From the NCBI RefSeq assembly GCF_002929705.1, contig NZ_PJIN01000003.1:186001-250000 (forward strand): a stretch of 64,000 nt of DNA, read 5' to 3'. Origin of the DNA: Arthrobacter sp. N199823 (GTDB taxonomy: Bacteria > Actinomycetota > Actinomycetes > Actinomycetales > Micrococcaceae). The notes beneath the pieces are model-generated. The model made no database searches and was not told the DNA's origin. It saw only the letters and a list, made by a program, of their open reading frames with translations. Shown piece by piece: positions 52,053-60,566 of this stretch. Position numbers and translations under genes: made by a program. The first letter of the stretch is position 1; each line of letters starts with the position of its first letter.

Positions 52053-53017
52053 GACTTGCCTCCCTGCGTTCCGGCGAGATCCACCTTGAAAAGTTTGATG
52101 GCAACAAAACAAATGATCAACACGCACACAAACAAGAGCACTGAAATAGCTGACCCGAGCCCAATTTCCAGCCGCGAAATGGACGTCCTGTAAGCCAGCA
52201 GTGACAGCACCTCGGTGCCGTGGGCCCCGTTGGTCATAATGAAGACATTGTCAAAGATTCTGAAGGCGTCCAGGGTGCGGAACAGGACGGCAACCATAAT
52301 GGCCGCCTTCATGTTGGGCACAATGACCTTCCGAAAGCGTTCCCACCACGTAGCGCCATCCACCTGAGCTGCCTCGGTGAGTTCGCCGGGCACCTGCGCC
52401 AAGCCAGCCAGCAGCAGCAGAGAAATGAAGGGAGTGGTTTTCCAGATCTCCGATGCCATGATGACAAAGAGCGAAGGCCAGAATTCGGCGAACCAGTTCA
52501 GATCTGGGTTAATTCCGGGTATCCAGCTGAACCAATGGTTGACGTAGCCGGAGTTGATGTCGAAGGCATAGAACCAGGCGTAGGCGGACACCACTGTAAT
52601 GATTCCGTAGGGAACCAAAATAGCTGTACGCAACAGACCCCGCAGGGATTTGATGGCCTTATCCATCACAAGAGCCAGTGCAAAGCCCAGAATCAGCTCA
52701 ATCACGACAGTGACAATGGTGATGATCACCGTAACGCCCAGGTCCCGCCACCAGACAGGATCGGAGAGAACGGTAACGTAGTTGGCGAACCAAATGAACG
52801 CCTTGTCATCAGGGGCCGTCAGCCGTAGGGAAAACAGCGAGTCCCAAAAGGCTTGCAGGATCGGATACAGGGTTACGGCCAGCATCACAATAAAGGCAGG
52901 CCCGGCCAGATACCAGCCCAGTCTGCGCTCAGACTTGGCGCGGTCGCTCAGATGTGGGCGGCGGCGCTGGGATCGAGTTGCTGGTGTGCCCTTGGACGCT
53001 TTGATTGAGGTGCTCAC
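52049..53017 (-). CDS. sugA: sugar ABC transporter permease (SugA type)
   Basis: The 322-residue MalF-like permease has an about 30-residue basic N-terminus, then six helices. The coupling loop reads ELTEAAQVDGATWWERFRKV and IVPNMKAAIM. The NYVTVLSDPVWWRDLGVTVI segment is typical for UgpA/SugA permeases. Its GTG start overlaps the binding-protein stop (GTGA). It pairs with SugB to form the membrane channel. Confidence 0.9.
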   Translation of the reverse strand: MSTSIKASKGTPATRSQRRRPHLSDRAKSERRLGWYLAGPAFIVMLAVTLYPILQAFWDSLFSLRLTAPDDKAFIWFANYVTVLSDPVWWRDLGVTVIITIVTVVIELILGFALALVMDKAIKSLRGLLRTAILVPYGIITVVSAYAWFYAFDINSGYVNHWFSWIPGINPDLNWFAEFWPSLFVIMASEIWKTTPFISLLLLAGLAQVPGELTEAAQVDGATWWERFRKVIVPNMKAAIMVAVLFRTLDAFRIFDNVFIMTNGAHGTEVLSLLAYRTSISRLEIGLGSAISVLLFVCVLIICFVAIKLFKVDLAGTQGGKS

Positions 53018-54345
53018 AGCAGCCTGTCCCCCCTAAGTACAGCAAGGATGAATTCTTGGGAATTCTGTGGAGTTGTTGCAGGATCAACCGCTGACGGTGG
53101 AGTCCAACGCTGCTGCAATCCCGTGGAGATTTCGTTGTAGAACGGCGTCTGTGGCCGGGGCGCTGCGAGCTTGAGTGATTCTCGGATCGTCGCTGCCATG
53201 GGGAATTGCTTCTCCACCCGCGGATCGTCATAGGCCGTGGAGTTTGACGGCGGATTGCCGTTGGTCACAAAGTAAGTGGCCTGGTTTTCCGGAGAGGTGA
53301 TGCACTCGATGGCCTTGTAAGCCAGATCCTTGTGCTGACTCTTGGAGCCCACTCCCAAATTGATCCCGCCCAGAGGAGGGGCAGTATCGGTTTCCGTATC
53401 AACGCGGGGGTAAAGCGTCCAGCCAATGTCATCGAGGACATCCTGGTCAACACTTCCTGCTTTCACAGCCGCATTCGTTGCCGGCCAGACAAATGGATAA
53501 TTGACCATGAAGGAACCCTTGTCCCCTTGGAAAAGAATCATGGAGTCATTTTCCGTTGAGGTGGGCAGTCCCGGTCCGCCAAGATTCTTCTTGCCGATAT
53601 TGCCAATAATTGCCGCAGCCTTCTCGCCTTCTGGAGTGGTCAGGCCGAGCTTGATGTCATCAGCCCGGGCTCCCGGGTTAAGCAGGATATGCCCGCCGGC
53701 GGACTCAATGAGGGCGTTGATCCATACGGTCATGGACTCGGCTTGGGCACCTTGGACGCCGAGGTATTTGCCTTGCTTCTGGGTGGCGTCCATCAGTTGG
53801 TCCCACGTCACCGGTTTTGTCATATCCAAGCCAGCGGCTTTGGCTACGGATTTCCGGTACCAGAGGATTTGAGTGTTAGCCCAAAAGGGAACCGTCACCA
53901 GCTGGTCTTTCCAGGTTGCCCCTGCCAGGGCACCGTCCAGAATGTTCTTACTGGTCCGCTCTGCCACGTCGGCGGGAACCGGAGCTAGAAAGCCAGGCTC
54001 GGCAAGTTCGGGAATGAAGGGTGGATCGATGCTCATGATGTCCAGCGAAGAATCGCCGGCAGCAAGCCGACGGGCCAACTGCTCACGTTGTGCGGCCGCA
54101 TCCTTGGGCAGGAGAGAAGTTTCGATCCGGTAGGCGCCCTTTGCTGCCGTGGTGCAGACCTGAGCCAAATCGGCTTGGCCTCCATCGTCAGGATTGATGT
54201 ACCAGGTCAGGGTTGGGACACTGTCTGAGGCGGCACAGCCAGGCAAAATCGTTAGGCCCATCCCCAGCGCCACGATGGCAGCCCAGTGTCTGAGCCGTTT
54301 CCTTTTCCCGCTTCCACGGATGGTGATGGCACTCATTTGTGGCAT
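53014..54345 (-). CDS. lpqY: sugar-binding lipoprotein, LpqY (trehalose) type
   Basis: The 443-residue lipoprotein has a basic N-terminus and the lipobox ILPGC (Cys37). Motifs shared with mycobacterial LpqY include REQLARRLAAGDSSLDIMSID, NTQILWYRKS, PPLGGINLGV and the C-terminal FPMAATIRESLKLAAPRPQTP. LpqY recovers trehalose released from cell-wall glycolipids in mycobacteria; this bacterium lacks mycolates, so here trehalose or another alpha-glucoside from outside is more likely (inference). GGGAGG eight bases before the ATG at 54345 fixes the start. It is first in the operon, behind a large dyad. Confidence 0.85.
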   Translation of the reverse strand: MPQMSAITIRGSGKRKRLRHWAAIVALGMGLTILPGCAASDSVPTLTWYINPDDGGQADLAQVCTTAAKGAYRIETSLLPKDAAAQREQLARRLAAGDSSLDIMSIDPPFIPELAEPGFLAPVPADVAERTSKNILDGALAGATWKDQLVTVPFWANTQILWYRKSVAKAAGLDMTKPVTWDQLMDATQKQGKYLGVQGAQAESMTVWINALIESAGGHILLNPGARADDIKLGLTTPEGEKAAAIIGNIGKKNLGGPGLPTSTENDSMILFQGDKGSFMVNYPFVWPATNAAVKAGSVDQDVLDDIGWTLYPRVDTETDTAPPLGGINLGVGSKSQHKDLAYKAIECITSPENQATYFVTNGNPPSNSTAYDDPRVEKQFPMAATIRESLKLAAPRPQTPFYNEISTGLQQRWTPPSAVDPATTPQNSQEFILAVLRGDRLL

Positions 54346-54370
54346 ATTACGTTCCCTCCCAACGTAGCCA

Positions 54371-54403
54371 TCGGCTGGACTTCCGTAACGGAATAGCAGC
54401 CGA
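54371..54403. promoter_or_regulatory. concentric dyad upstream of the lpqY operon
   Basis: TTCCGT-A-ACGGAA (54381-54393) sits exactly inside TCGGCTG (54371-54377) and CAGCCGA (54397-54403), all centred on 54387. It is 26 bp before the gene start and could be a repressor site or an mRNA hairpin. Confidence 0.6.
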
Positions 54404-54494
54404 CTGTGATTTCCACCATAGCCGCGGGGAGGGTACTTGGCCATGGGAGGGCGTGGATTTTAGCCCTTTGGTTGGTGCCCTGGGATCCTAGAGA

Positions 54495-54917
54495 CTACTT
54501 CTTTGTCTCGTCGTTTGGGTGCTCTTCGCGGAGTTTGGCCTCGCGGGCCTCCAGCTCGGCCTTGAGCTTGCGGAGCCTTTCGGCTTCCAGCTTTTGGGCC
54601 CTGTTAACCGCCAGGTTGCGCAGGAACTCGGGGTCGTCGTCGGGTGCGGTGGAACGCTGTTGACCCCCAGAAGCAGGTCCGCGCTGACCGGCAGTGGTAG
54701 AGCGGAATGAGGATGCTGTGCCCGGCTGATTGCGGGCATACTGGGGCCGGCCAAAGAGGAACCACAGACCCACGCCAATGACGTTCAGGAAGATGATCAC
54801 CAAGATCCACGCGGGCTTGGGAATGCTGCGTACGTCATTGGCTTCGCTGCGAATGCAGTCAATGAGTCCGTACACAAACAGGACAACACCTAAGGTCACT
54901 GGAATGATATAGCGCAT
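54495..54917 (-). CDS. PLDc_N domain membrane protein
   Basis: The 140-residue protein has two membrane helices (IIPVTLGVVLFVYGLIDCI and PKPAWILVIIFLNVIGVGLWFLFG). The sequence between, RSEANDVRSIPKPAW, is the classic PLDc_N (phospholipase D nuclease N-terminal) signature. Instead of a nuclease domain, a linker and a charged coiled coil follow (QKLEAERLRKLKAELEAREA). Such stand-alone proteins are common in actinobacteria; their role is unknown. Confidence 0.88.
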   Translation of the reverse strand: MRYIIPVTLGVVLFVYGLIDCIRSEANDVRSIPKPAWILVIIFLNVIGVGLWFLFGRPQYARNQPGTASSFRSTTAGQRGPASGGQQRSTAPDDDPEFLRNLAVNRAQKLEAERLRKLKAELEAREAKLREEHPNDETKK

Positions 54918-54988
54918 ACTTCATTCTACCGTTGACAGAAAAATCAGCACCTGCTTAGGGCATTGGGGAGACACCCAGCTTCAACCGC

Positions 54989-54994
54989 TAAACT
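54989..54994 (+). promoter_or_regulatory. -10 box TAAACT of the DUF4229 gene (leaderless)
   Basis: TAAACT ends six bases before the GTG at 55001. Confidence 0.5.
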
Positions 54995-55000
54995 TGCTCC

Positions 55001-55321
55001 GTGGCTTTCTTCAAATACTCCCTGATCCGCGGCGTGCTCTTTATGGCGTTCTTCCTCGTCGCCTACCTCGGGGTGAAACTTCAGCCCTTCTCCGCAGCCG
55101 TGATTGCTGCCCTGTGTGCCTTTGTGGTCAGCTTCATTTTCCTGCGCAAGCAGCGTGACGGAGCCACCTCGGTTGTGGCCGATCGCTTCGCCCCGAACGC
55201 CAACACCACCCAGTCGGCCTCGGCTTTGGCCGACGCCGAGGCTGAGGACGCTCTCATCGACGAGAACCCCGATGTCTGGATTGACGCCGACCGCAAGCCC
55301 TCCGCGGACAAGAGCGAATAA
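55001..55321 (+). CDS. DUF4229 membrane protein
   Basis: The 106-residue protein has two membrane helices (VLFMAFFLVAYLGVKL; SAAVIAALCAFVVSFIFL), then an acidic tail (DAEAEDALIDENPD). FFKYSLIRGVLF at the start and FLRKQRD after helix 2 are DUF4229 landmarks. The function is unknown. The neighbourhood of menaquinone genes is typical for this family in actinobacteria, which hints at a role near the respiratory membrane (inference). The mRNA is probably leaderless. Confidence 0.87.
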   Translation: MAFFKYSLIRGVLFMAFFLVAYLGVKLQPFSAAVIAALCAFVVSFIFLRKQRDGATSVVADRFAPNANTTQSASALADAEAEDALIDENPDVWIDADRKPSADKSE

Positions 55322-55324
55322 GTC

Positions 55325-56095
55325 CTACAGCCCAGGGATGGAAATCGTTTCATCCTCGGCGGGTGCGGTCTGAAGAGCCACTGAGTTCCATTCACTGAAA
55401 ATCATGGTCCCCGTGTCCTGGCTCGCGGAACCCTGCGGCTGCATCTGAAGCAGGAAGGGATCGCCCTCGGCTGCGATCCACACGATTGCCTCTTGAGAGG
55501 TGTACCTGAAAGCCTTGGTGCCCTTGAGGTCCACGATGGACTGGTCGGTAATCGTGCCAAAATCGGCTTCCGCCAGCCCTTTGTCACTGAAGGAATTCAG
55601 CAGTGTGGGAATACTGATATTGCCGAACTGGCTGGCGTCAGTAATCACAATCCATTTGTCGCCGACCAGCGCTGCGACTGAGCCCGCAGTTTCCTGCCCC
55701 ACGTTCTGTGCGAGGAACTCTCTATCCGCCTTCAGGTAGTTGCCCCCGTCGGCGGCAAGCATGGTACTTTTTGCGCCGTTATTGGTAACTTCGGCCAGTG
55801 AGTTGGACCCGTCGCGGGTGCCGGAAACTTTGATTTTCACGGTGTCGCCGTCGCGCGAAATGTCGCCGGCGATGGAGACGGATGTGGCACTCTTGACCGT
55901 TTCGGTGACCTTGGGGAAGATTTCCTTGGCGTCGGGAACGGTACGGGCTGCGGATGTCGGGGCAGTCTGTGCGGTTGCAGATCCCGCGGCGTGCGTGGGC
56001 GAGGGCGACTGAGCAGCCCCGCCGCATCCGGCCATCGCCAGTAACAGCCCGGCGGTCATGGGCAGGAGGATGACCTTGTTTCTGAAGGCGTTCAT
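55325..56095 (-). CDS. lipoprotein, LppX/LprG-like
   Basis: The 256-residue exported lipoprotein has a signal with lipobox AMAGC (about residue 24), a Ser/Thr/Pro/Ala linker, then a beta-rich domain: SATSVSIAGDISRDGDTVKI, GGNYLKADREFLAQN, DKWIVITDASQF. The strand-rich open fold resembles the LolA/LppX-LprG superfamily that carries lipids in the periplasm; the assignment is by pattern only. AAAGGA precedes the ATG at 56095. It converges with the DUF4229 gene, only three bases away. Confidence 0.7.
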   Translation of the reverse strand: MNAFRNKVILLPMTAGLLLAMAGCGGAAQSPSPTHAAGSATAQTAPTSAARTVPDAKEIFPKVTETVKSATSVSIAGDISRDGDTVKIKVSGTRDGSNSLAEVTNNGAKSTMLAADGGNYLKADREFLAQNVGQETAGSVAALVGDKWIVITDASQFGNISIPTLLNSFSDKGLAEADFGTITDQSIVDLKGTKAFRYTSQEAIVWIAAEGDPFLLQMQPQGSASQDTGTMIFSEWNSVALQTAPAEDETISIPGL

Positions 56096-56133
56096 GAACG
56101 TGTCCTTTGTGTGGAGTGTCAGAGTGCGCTGAG

Positions 56134-57021
56134 CTACTGCCCCAGCAGCCCGGTCAGCACCATGGCCACGGCAAACAGCACGCTGAAGCCCAAGTTGATC
56201 AGCCCTGTCTGCTGCAGCACTGGGATCAAGGACTTGCGCTGTTTCCCTTGAAGCATGAGCCAGCTGGGCATCAGCATGAACGGCACCAGCAACAGCACCA
56301 ATAAGATCCACGGCTTGGCCGGCACCAGGAACATCATGAGCGCCAGCGACAATGCCAGCATCACCACATAGCTGAGCCGCGCATTCTTGTCCCCGAGCCG
56401 CACAGCGAGAGTTCGCTTGCCTACTTCGGTATCCGTGGGGATGTCGCGGACATTGTTAGCCATCAAAAGTGCGACGGCGATCAGTCCCGTTGCGATGGAC
56501 CCCAACACTGCCGCTAGGCTCACCTGCCCGGCTTGGGTAAAGGTGGTGCCCAACGTAGCCACGGGGCCGAAGAACACAAACACGAAAACATCGCCGAGGC
56601 CCATGTATCCATAGGGATTCTTCCCGCCGGTGTACCCCCACGCGGCCAGAACCGCGCCGGCTCCCACCAGCAGCAGCCACCACGCGCTGGAGGCGAGGAC
56701 CAGGCCCAAGCCCGCCAGCATTGCCAGCCCGAACATGGTGAAGGCCGCCATCTTCACGTGCGACGGCTTGGCCACCCCGCTACCTACCAGACGCAGCGGA
56801 CCAACCCTGACCTCGTCGGTGCCGCGGATGCCATCGGAGTAGTCGTTGGCGTAGTTCACACCAATCTGGAGGAGCAAGGCGACCAACATCGCCAAAATTG
56901 CGCGCCCCCAGTGCAGCGCACCAAGATCGTAGGCTGCGGCCGTACCGATAATGACCGGAGCCACTGCCATGGGGAGGGTCCTCAGACGGGCTCCGGCAAT
57001 CCATTGACCCACAGTGGCCAC
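56134..57021 (-). CDS. menA: 1,4-dihydroxy-2-naphthoate polyprenyltransferase
   Basis: The 295-residue polytopic UbiA-family enzyme attaches the isoprenoid chain to the naphthoquinone head of menaquinone. It shows GARLRTLPMAVAPVIIGTA, the prenyl-diphosphate Asp motif NYANDYSDGIRGTD and the second motif NVRDIPTDTEVGKRTLAVRLG. The GTG at 57021 follows AAGGAG seven bases upstream, so the longer ATG frame is not used. It is the last of the men genes on this strand, after menB and menE. Confidence 0.95.
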   Translation of the reverse strand: MATVGQWIAGARLRTLPMAVAPVIIGTAAAYDLGALHWGRAILAMLVALLLQIGVNYANDYSDGIRGTDEVRVGPLRLVGSGVAKPSHVKMAAFTMFGLAMLAGLGLVLASSAWWLLLVGAGAVLAAWGYTGGKNPYGYMGLGDVFVFVFFGPVATLGTTFTQAGQVSLAAVLGSIATGLIAVALLMANNVRDIPTDTEVGKRTLAVRLGDKNARLSYVVMLALSLALMMFLVPAKPWILLVLLLVPFMLMPSWLMLQGKQRKSLIPVLQQTGLINLGFSVLFAVAMVLTGLLGQ

Positions 57022-57135
57022 AGCGGTACTCCTTATGTGCAGTTGAATGAAATATTCGGTAGTGCATAAAACAAGATAAAAAATATGTGAGCCCGAGCAT
57101 CGGGCCCACAAGGTTAATTGTGCCGCTTGTCGGGG

Positions 57136-58278
57136 CTAGGCAACATTTGCAGCTTGCGTCAATGCCGTCAAAATTGCCGATCTATCGGGCTTTCCATTGG
57201 GTAGCAGCGGCAGCTCGGAGACGAACACCACAGTCTTAGGGACCAGATGCGGCTCCAGCAACGCCCCAGCCGCGGCCAGCAACTCGGCCTCGGTGCATGA
57301 AGCCACTACCATCGCGGCCACCTGCTGCCCCCACTCCTCGGATGGAACGGGAAGCACAATTGCTTCGCGGACACCCTGCACCCGGTGCAAACCATCCGTC
57401 ACGGCTCCGGGCGAAACCTTCAACCCGCCGGTGATGATGACGTCATCAGCTCGGCCCAGCACGCGCAGCCGTCCCTCACCATCCAGATCCCCCAAGTCGC
57501 CGCTTTCATACCAACGCACCATCTCGCCGTCGTCCATTTCCTCAGTGAAGGAGGCGGAGGTGAGAGCGGCATCGCCCAGATACCCGGTGGCCACCATGTC
57601 ACCGCCGAGCCAGACCCGGCCGTCTCGGATGGCCAGGCGCACGCCCTCGAGCGGGACGCCGTCGTACACGCAACCGCCGCAGGTTTCGCTCATGCCATAG
57701 GTGGTGATTACGTTCAGCCCGGCACCGCGCGCGGCCTCGAGCAACACGGGGTTCAGGGGGCCGCCGCCGAGCAGAATCGCGTTGAAACGGCGCAAAACGG
57801 TCAGCGTTTCGGCGCTCGGGTTGGTCAGCAGGCGGCTGAGCTGCGTGGGGACCAGAGAGGTGAAACGCATCTTGTCGGTCAGCTCAAGGGCGGCCTCGGT
57901 GAACGCTTCGGGGGTGAACCCGCCGCTCAGATCCATGGCCCACGGGCGGGTTCCGGCGAACAGGCTGCGCACCAGAACCTGCAGACCGGCCACGTAATTC
58001 ATGGGTAGCGCGAGTAGCCACTGACCCTCGCCGGACAGCGCCATGGCCGTGCCCACCGACGACGCTGCCAGCGACTCAACACTGAGCATGGTCCGCTTGG
58101 GTGTGCCTGTGCTCCCCGAGGTAAGCACGACGGCGGCAATCTCGGTTTCGCTTCCTTCGGCAAGTCCCAGCTCGCTTTGGGGGATGAGCGTGAAGCTGCC
58201 GTCAGGGGCGATCTGGACTGCGGGGCCTTCGCCGGAGAGTGCTTCGGAGAGTGCCTTGAGAAGGGGTTCAATAGTCAT
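57136..58278 (-). CDS. menE: o-succinylbenzoate-CoA ligase
   Basis: The 380-residue acyl-adenylating enzyme activates o-succinylbenzoate with ATP and CoA for ring closure by MenB. It shows the P-loop VVLTSGSTGTPK, ITTYGMSETCGGC, the YESGDLGDLDGEGRLRVLGR hinge and the C-terminal LPNGKPDR with the catalytic Lys. It is short (the usual length is about 450-490) because the N-terminal substrate part is compact, as in many actinobacterial MenE proteins. AGG lies before the ATG, and there is a 20-bp gap to menB. Confidence 0.93.
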   Translation of the reverse strand: MTIEPLLKALSEALSGEGPAVQIAPDGSFTLIPQSELGLAEGSETEIAAVVLTSGSTGTPKRTMLSVESLAASSVGTAMALSGEGQWLLALPMNYVAGLQVLVRSLFAGTRPWAMDLSGGFTPEAFTEAALELTDKMRFTSLVPTQLSRLLTNPSAETLTVLRRFNAILLGGGPLNPVLLEAARGAGLNVITTYGMSETCGGCVYDGVPLEGVRLAIRDGRVWLGGDMVATGYLGDAALTSASFTEEMDDGEMVRWYESGDLGDLDGEGRLRVLGRADDVIITGGLKVSPGAVTDGLHRVQGVREAIVLPVPSEEWGQQVAAMVVASCTEAELLAAAGALLEPHLVPKTVVFVSELPLLPNGKPDRSAILTALTQAANVA

Positions 58279-58298
58279 GAGTACCTATATATAGGGGA

Positions 58299-59252
58299 TT
58301 AGAAGTAGTAAGGGAAGGAAGACCAGTCGGGGTCGCGTTTTTCCAGGAACGCTTCCTTGCCCTCCACGGCCTCATCCGTCATGTAGGCCATGCGGGTGGC
58401 TTCGCCGGCGAAGACCTGCTGACCCGCCAGGCCGTCGTCGGCCATGTTGAACGCGAATTTGAGCATGCGGATGGCCTGCGGGGATTGGCGGGCAATGTCT
58501 GCCGCGTACTCCAGTGCCACGTTTTCCAGATCCTGATGAGCGACTGCCTCATTGACGGCGCCCATGGCGACCATGTCATCGGCAGAGTATTCGCGGGCCA
58601 GGAAGAAGATTGCGCGGGCGTTCTTCTGCCCGATCTGGCGGGCCAGCAGCGCCGAGCCGTATCCGGCGTCGAAGCTTCCCACAGTGGCGTCAGTCTGCTT
58701 GAACTTGCCGTGTTCGCGGGAGGCGATGGTCAGATCCGAGACCACGTGGAGGGAGTGTCCGCCGCCTGCTGCCCAGCCGTTGACCACGGCGATGACAACT
58801 TTGGGCATGGTGCGCATGAGGCGCTGGACTTCCAGAATGTGGAGGCGCCCAGCGCGAGCCGGATCAATGGTTTCCTTGGTTTCGCCCTCTGCGTACCGGT
58901 AGCCGTCGCGGCCGCGAATGCGCTGATCGCCGCCAGAGCAGAAGGAATGGCCGCCGTCCTTGGGGGAGGGGCCGTTGCCTGTCAACAGAACAGTTGCGAC
59001 ATCCGGGGTCATGCGGGCGTGGTCCATGGCGCGGTACAACTCATCAACCGTGCCCGGGCGGAAGGCGTTGCGGACCTCGGGGCGGTTGAAGGCGATGCGG
59101 ACGGTGGGGAGGTCCTTGATGATCTCACCGTTTTCGCCACGTTCCACTTGGCGGTGGTAGGTCATGTCAGTGAAGTCGAAGCCCTCAACCACGCGCCAGC
59201 GGGTGGGATCGAAGATGTCAGATACCTGGGGAGGAAGATTCGTTGCGTTCAC
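58299..59252 (-). CDS. menB: 1,4-dihydroxy-2-naphthoyl-CoA synthase
   Basis: The 317-residue crotonase-fold enzyme closes the naphthoate ring. It shows DMTYHRQVERG, IAFNRPEVRNAFRPGTVDEL, CSGGDQRIRG, VVIAVVNGWAAGGGHSLHVV with oxyanion-hole Gly, DATVGSFDAGYGS with the catalytic Asp, and the C-terminal RDPDWSSFPYY typical of MenB. The GTG at 59252 is chosen because the longer frame overlaps the neighbouring gene and carries no similarity. TAAGAT seven bases upstream suggests a leaderless start. It leads the menB-menE pair. Confidence 0.95.
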   Translation of the reverse strand: MNATNLPPQVSDIFDPTRWRVVEGFDFTDMTYHRQVERGENGEIIKDLPTVRIAFNRPEVRNAFRPGTVDELYRAMDHARMTPDVATVLLTGNGPSPKDGGHSFCSGGDQRIRGRDGYRYAEGETKETIDPARAGRLHILEVQRLMRTMPKVVIAVVNGWAAGGGHSLHVVSDLTIASREHGKFKQTDATVGSFDAGYGSALLARQIGQKNARAIFFLAREYSADDMVAMGAVNEAVAHQDLENVALEYAADIARQSPQAIRMLKFAFNMADDGLAGQQVFAGEATRMAYMTDEAVEGKEAFLEKRDPDWSSFPYYF

Positions 59253-59310
59253 GCTAACGATCTTAGCTGGCAGGGTGAGCTGGGGCGCAGTAGACGTCGT
59301 GCTGTTGTCA

Positions 59311-59745
59311 CTAACTGATGCAGAATTCGTTGCCTTCGGGGTCTGCCATGGTGAACCACGAATGCGGGCCTTGGCTGGCTTCCCAGAGGAAGGTGGCACC
59401 GCGTGCTTCCAGATTTGTGCGAACAGTCATTTTGTCATCATCGCCGAGCCGGACGTCCCAATGGATGCGGTTCTTGCCTAGCTTTTCCTGATCGCTGCGC
59501 TGGAACAAGATGCGGGGCGCTCCGGCACTCATGTCCTCGTTTGGGTTGATCGCTTGGCCATCAACCCAAACGAGGACGCCATTGTGGAGCTTGGTTTGTT
59601 CCTGGGTGGCGAAACCCTTGGCGACCATGGACCGGATGAAATCCTCATCTGAGGGTTCCACCTGCCAGCCCATGGTTTCTGCCCACCAATCGGCAAGAAC
59701 GTGCGGATTGGTGCAATCAACCACTATTTGTAATGAGTAGGCCAT
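59311..59745 (-). CDS. VOC family protein (glyoxalase-like)
   Basis: The 144-residue protein is a single-chain glyoxalase-like domain with LQIVVDCTNPHVLADWWAET, GWQVEP, RILFQRS and the end FTMADPEGNEFCIS, the Glyoxalase_6 pattern. Metal-ligand His and Glu residues seem partly replaced. The substrate is unknown. The ATG at 59745 follows GGGGA-like bases. It lies upstream of menB on the same strand, 58 bp away, and is probably independent of it. Confidence 0.85.
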   Translation of the reverse strand: MAYSLQIVVDCTNPHVLADWWAETMGWQVEPSDEDFIRSMVAKGFATQEQTKLHNGVLVWVDGQAINPNEDMSAGAPRILFQRSDQEKLGKNRIHWDVRLGDDDKMTVRTNLEARGATFLWEASQGPHSWFTMADPEGNEFCIS

Positions 59746-59790
59746 GGGGAAAGTCTGCCGGTGCCGGCGCTGGGTGTCCAGAACGTGGTT

Positions 59791-59925
59791 TATACGCAGG
59801 CCACGGGTGCTGGGTCTGCGTATAGCCAAAGTGGACTTTATTTATACGCACGCCACGCCCGGTGGAGCTGCGGCACAATGATTCTGCCGCAGCTCCAAGG
59901 GTCCCGGCTGCTTATAAATAAAGTC
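59791..59925. repeat. nested inverted-repeat element
   Basis: Three stems are present: TATACGCAG with CTGCGTATA (59791-59824); an outer GACTTTATTTATA (59834-59846) with TATAAATAAAGTC (59913-59925); and inside the latter GGAGCTGCGGCA with TGCCGCAGCTCC (59864-59896). TTTATACGCA stands before both the first and the second part as a direct repeat. No gene is here. Confidence 0.75.
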
Positions 59926-59948
59926 GCGGCTGCGTATTCGCGGGGAGG

Positions 59949-60383
59949 TTATGCCAGTACGCGCAACTTGGACGTGGAACGTCCAAACAGGGCGTGGTCC
60001 AGCGACAGCTTGCCGGGGCCAACCAAGGCAATAGCCAGAGCCGATGCGCCCAAGAGCAGCACCAGCTCGTAGCCGCCACCTTCTACGAATACGCCCGCGG
60101 ACGCGTGGACCAGAATAATGGCGCCGAGCATGTTCAGCGTCAGCAATGCTGCGAACGGGCGCGTTGCCAGACCCAGGATCAGGGCGATGCCACCCACCAG
60201 TTCCAGTGTTGCAATAATCGGTGCGATCACATCAGCGGCAGGGACGCCCATCTGGGCAAATGCGCCCTGGGTTCCGACGATGGTGAATTCGTTGTACTTC
60301 TGCCAGCCGTGGGCTGCGAAGAGGAAGCCAACCACAATCCGAAGGATGGTTCGGGCGGCTGTATTCAGGGCAAGGTTGTTCAT
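59949..60383 (-). CDS. DoxX family membrane protein
   Basis: The 144-residue protein has four helices: ARTILRIVVGFLFAAHGWQK, VIAPIIATLELVGGIALILG, FAALLTLNMLGAIILVH and ELVLLLGASALAIALVG. The GFLFAAHGWQK motif and GGIALILGLATRPFA are DoxX signatures. These proteins relate to quinone or thiosulfate:quinone redox chemistry in some species; the role here is unknown. A monocistronic gene. Confidence 0.9.
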   Translation of the reverse strand: MNNLALNTAARTILRIVVGFLFAAHGWQKYNEFTIVGTQGAFAQMGVPAADVIAPIIATLELVGGIALILGLATRPFAALLTLNMLGAIILVHASAGVFVEGGGYELVLLLGASALAIALVGPGKLSLDHALFGRSTSKLRVLA

Positions 60384-60554
60384 AGGATTCTCAACGTTTC
60401 TTTGGGGTCATGGGGCAGGCCTTCTGGATGAAGCGCCGAGCATCAAATAATTGAAGCTTCAATAAAATCATGTCATGCAATAAGTTGATATGTCAACCAA
60501 GGGTGTTGGGTAGTCCCATCGGTGGTCAGGCGAAGCTTTCGTGCTGGTATCCGC

Positions 60555-60560
60555 TAGTGT
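60555..60560 (+). promoter_or_regulatory. -10 box TAGTGT of the acetyltransferase gene
   Basis: TAGTGT ends six bases (TTTTTC) before the ATG at 60567; no ribosome site is present. Confidence 0.45.
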
Positions 60561-60566
60561 TTTTTC

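Noticed and set aside
59253-59399. Longer N-terminus for menB
   Set aside because: It overlaps the 3' end of the VOC gene, and the residues lack crotonase similarity; the GTG at 59252 fits the family length.
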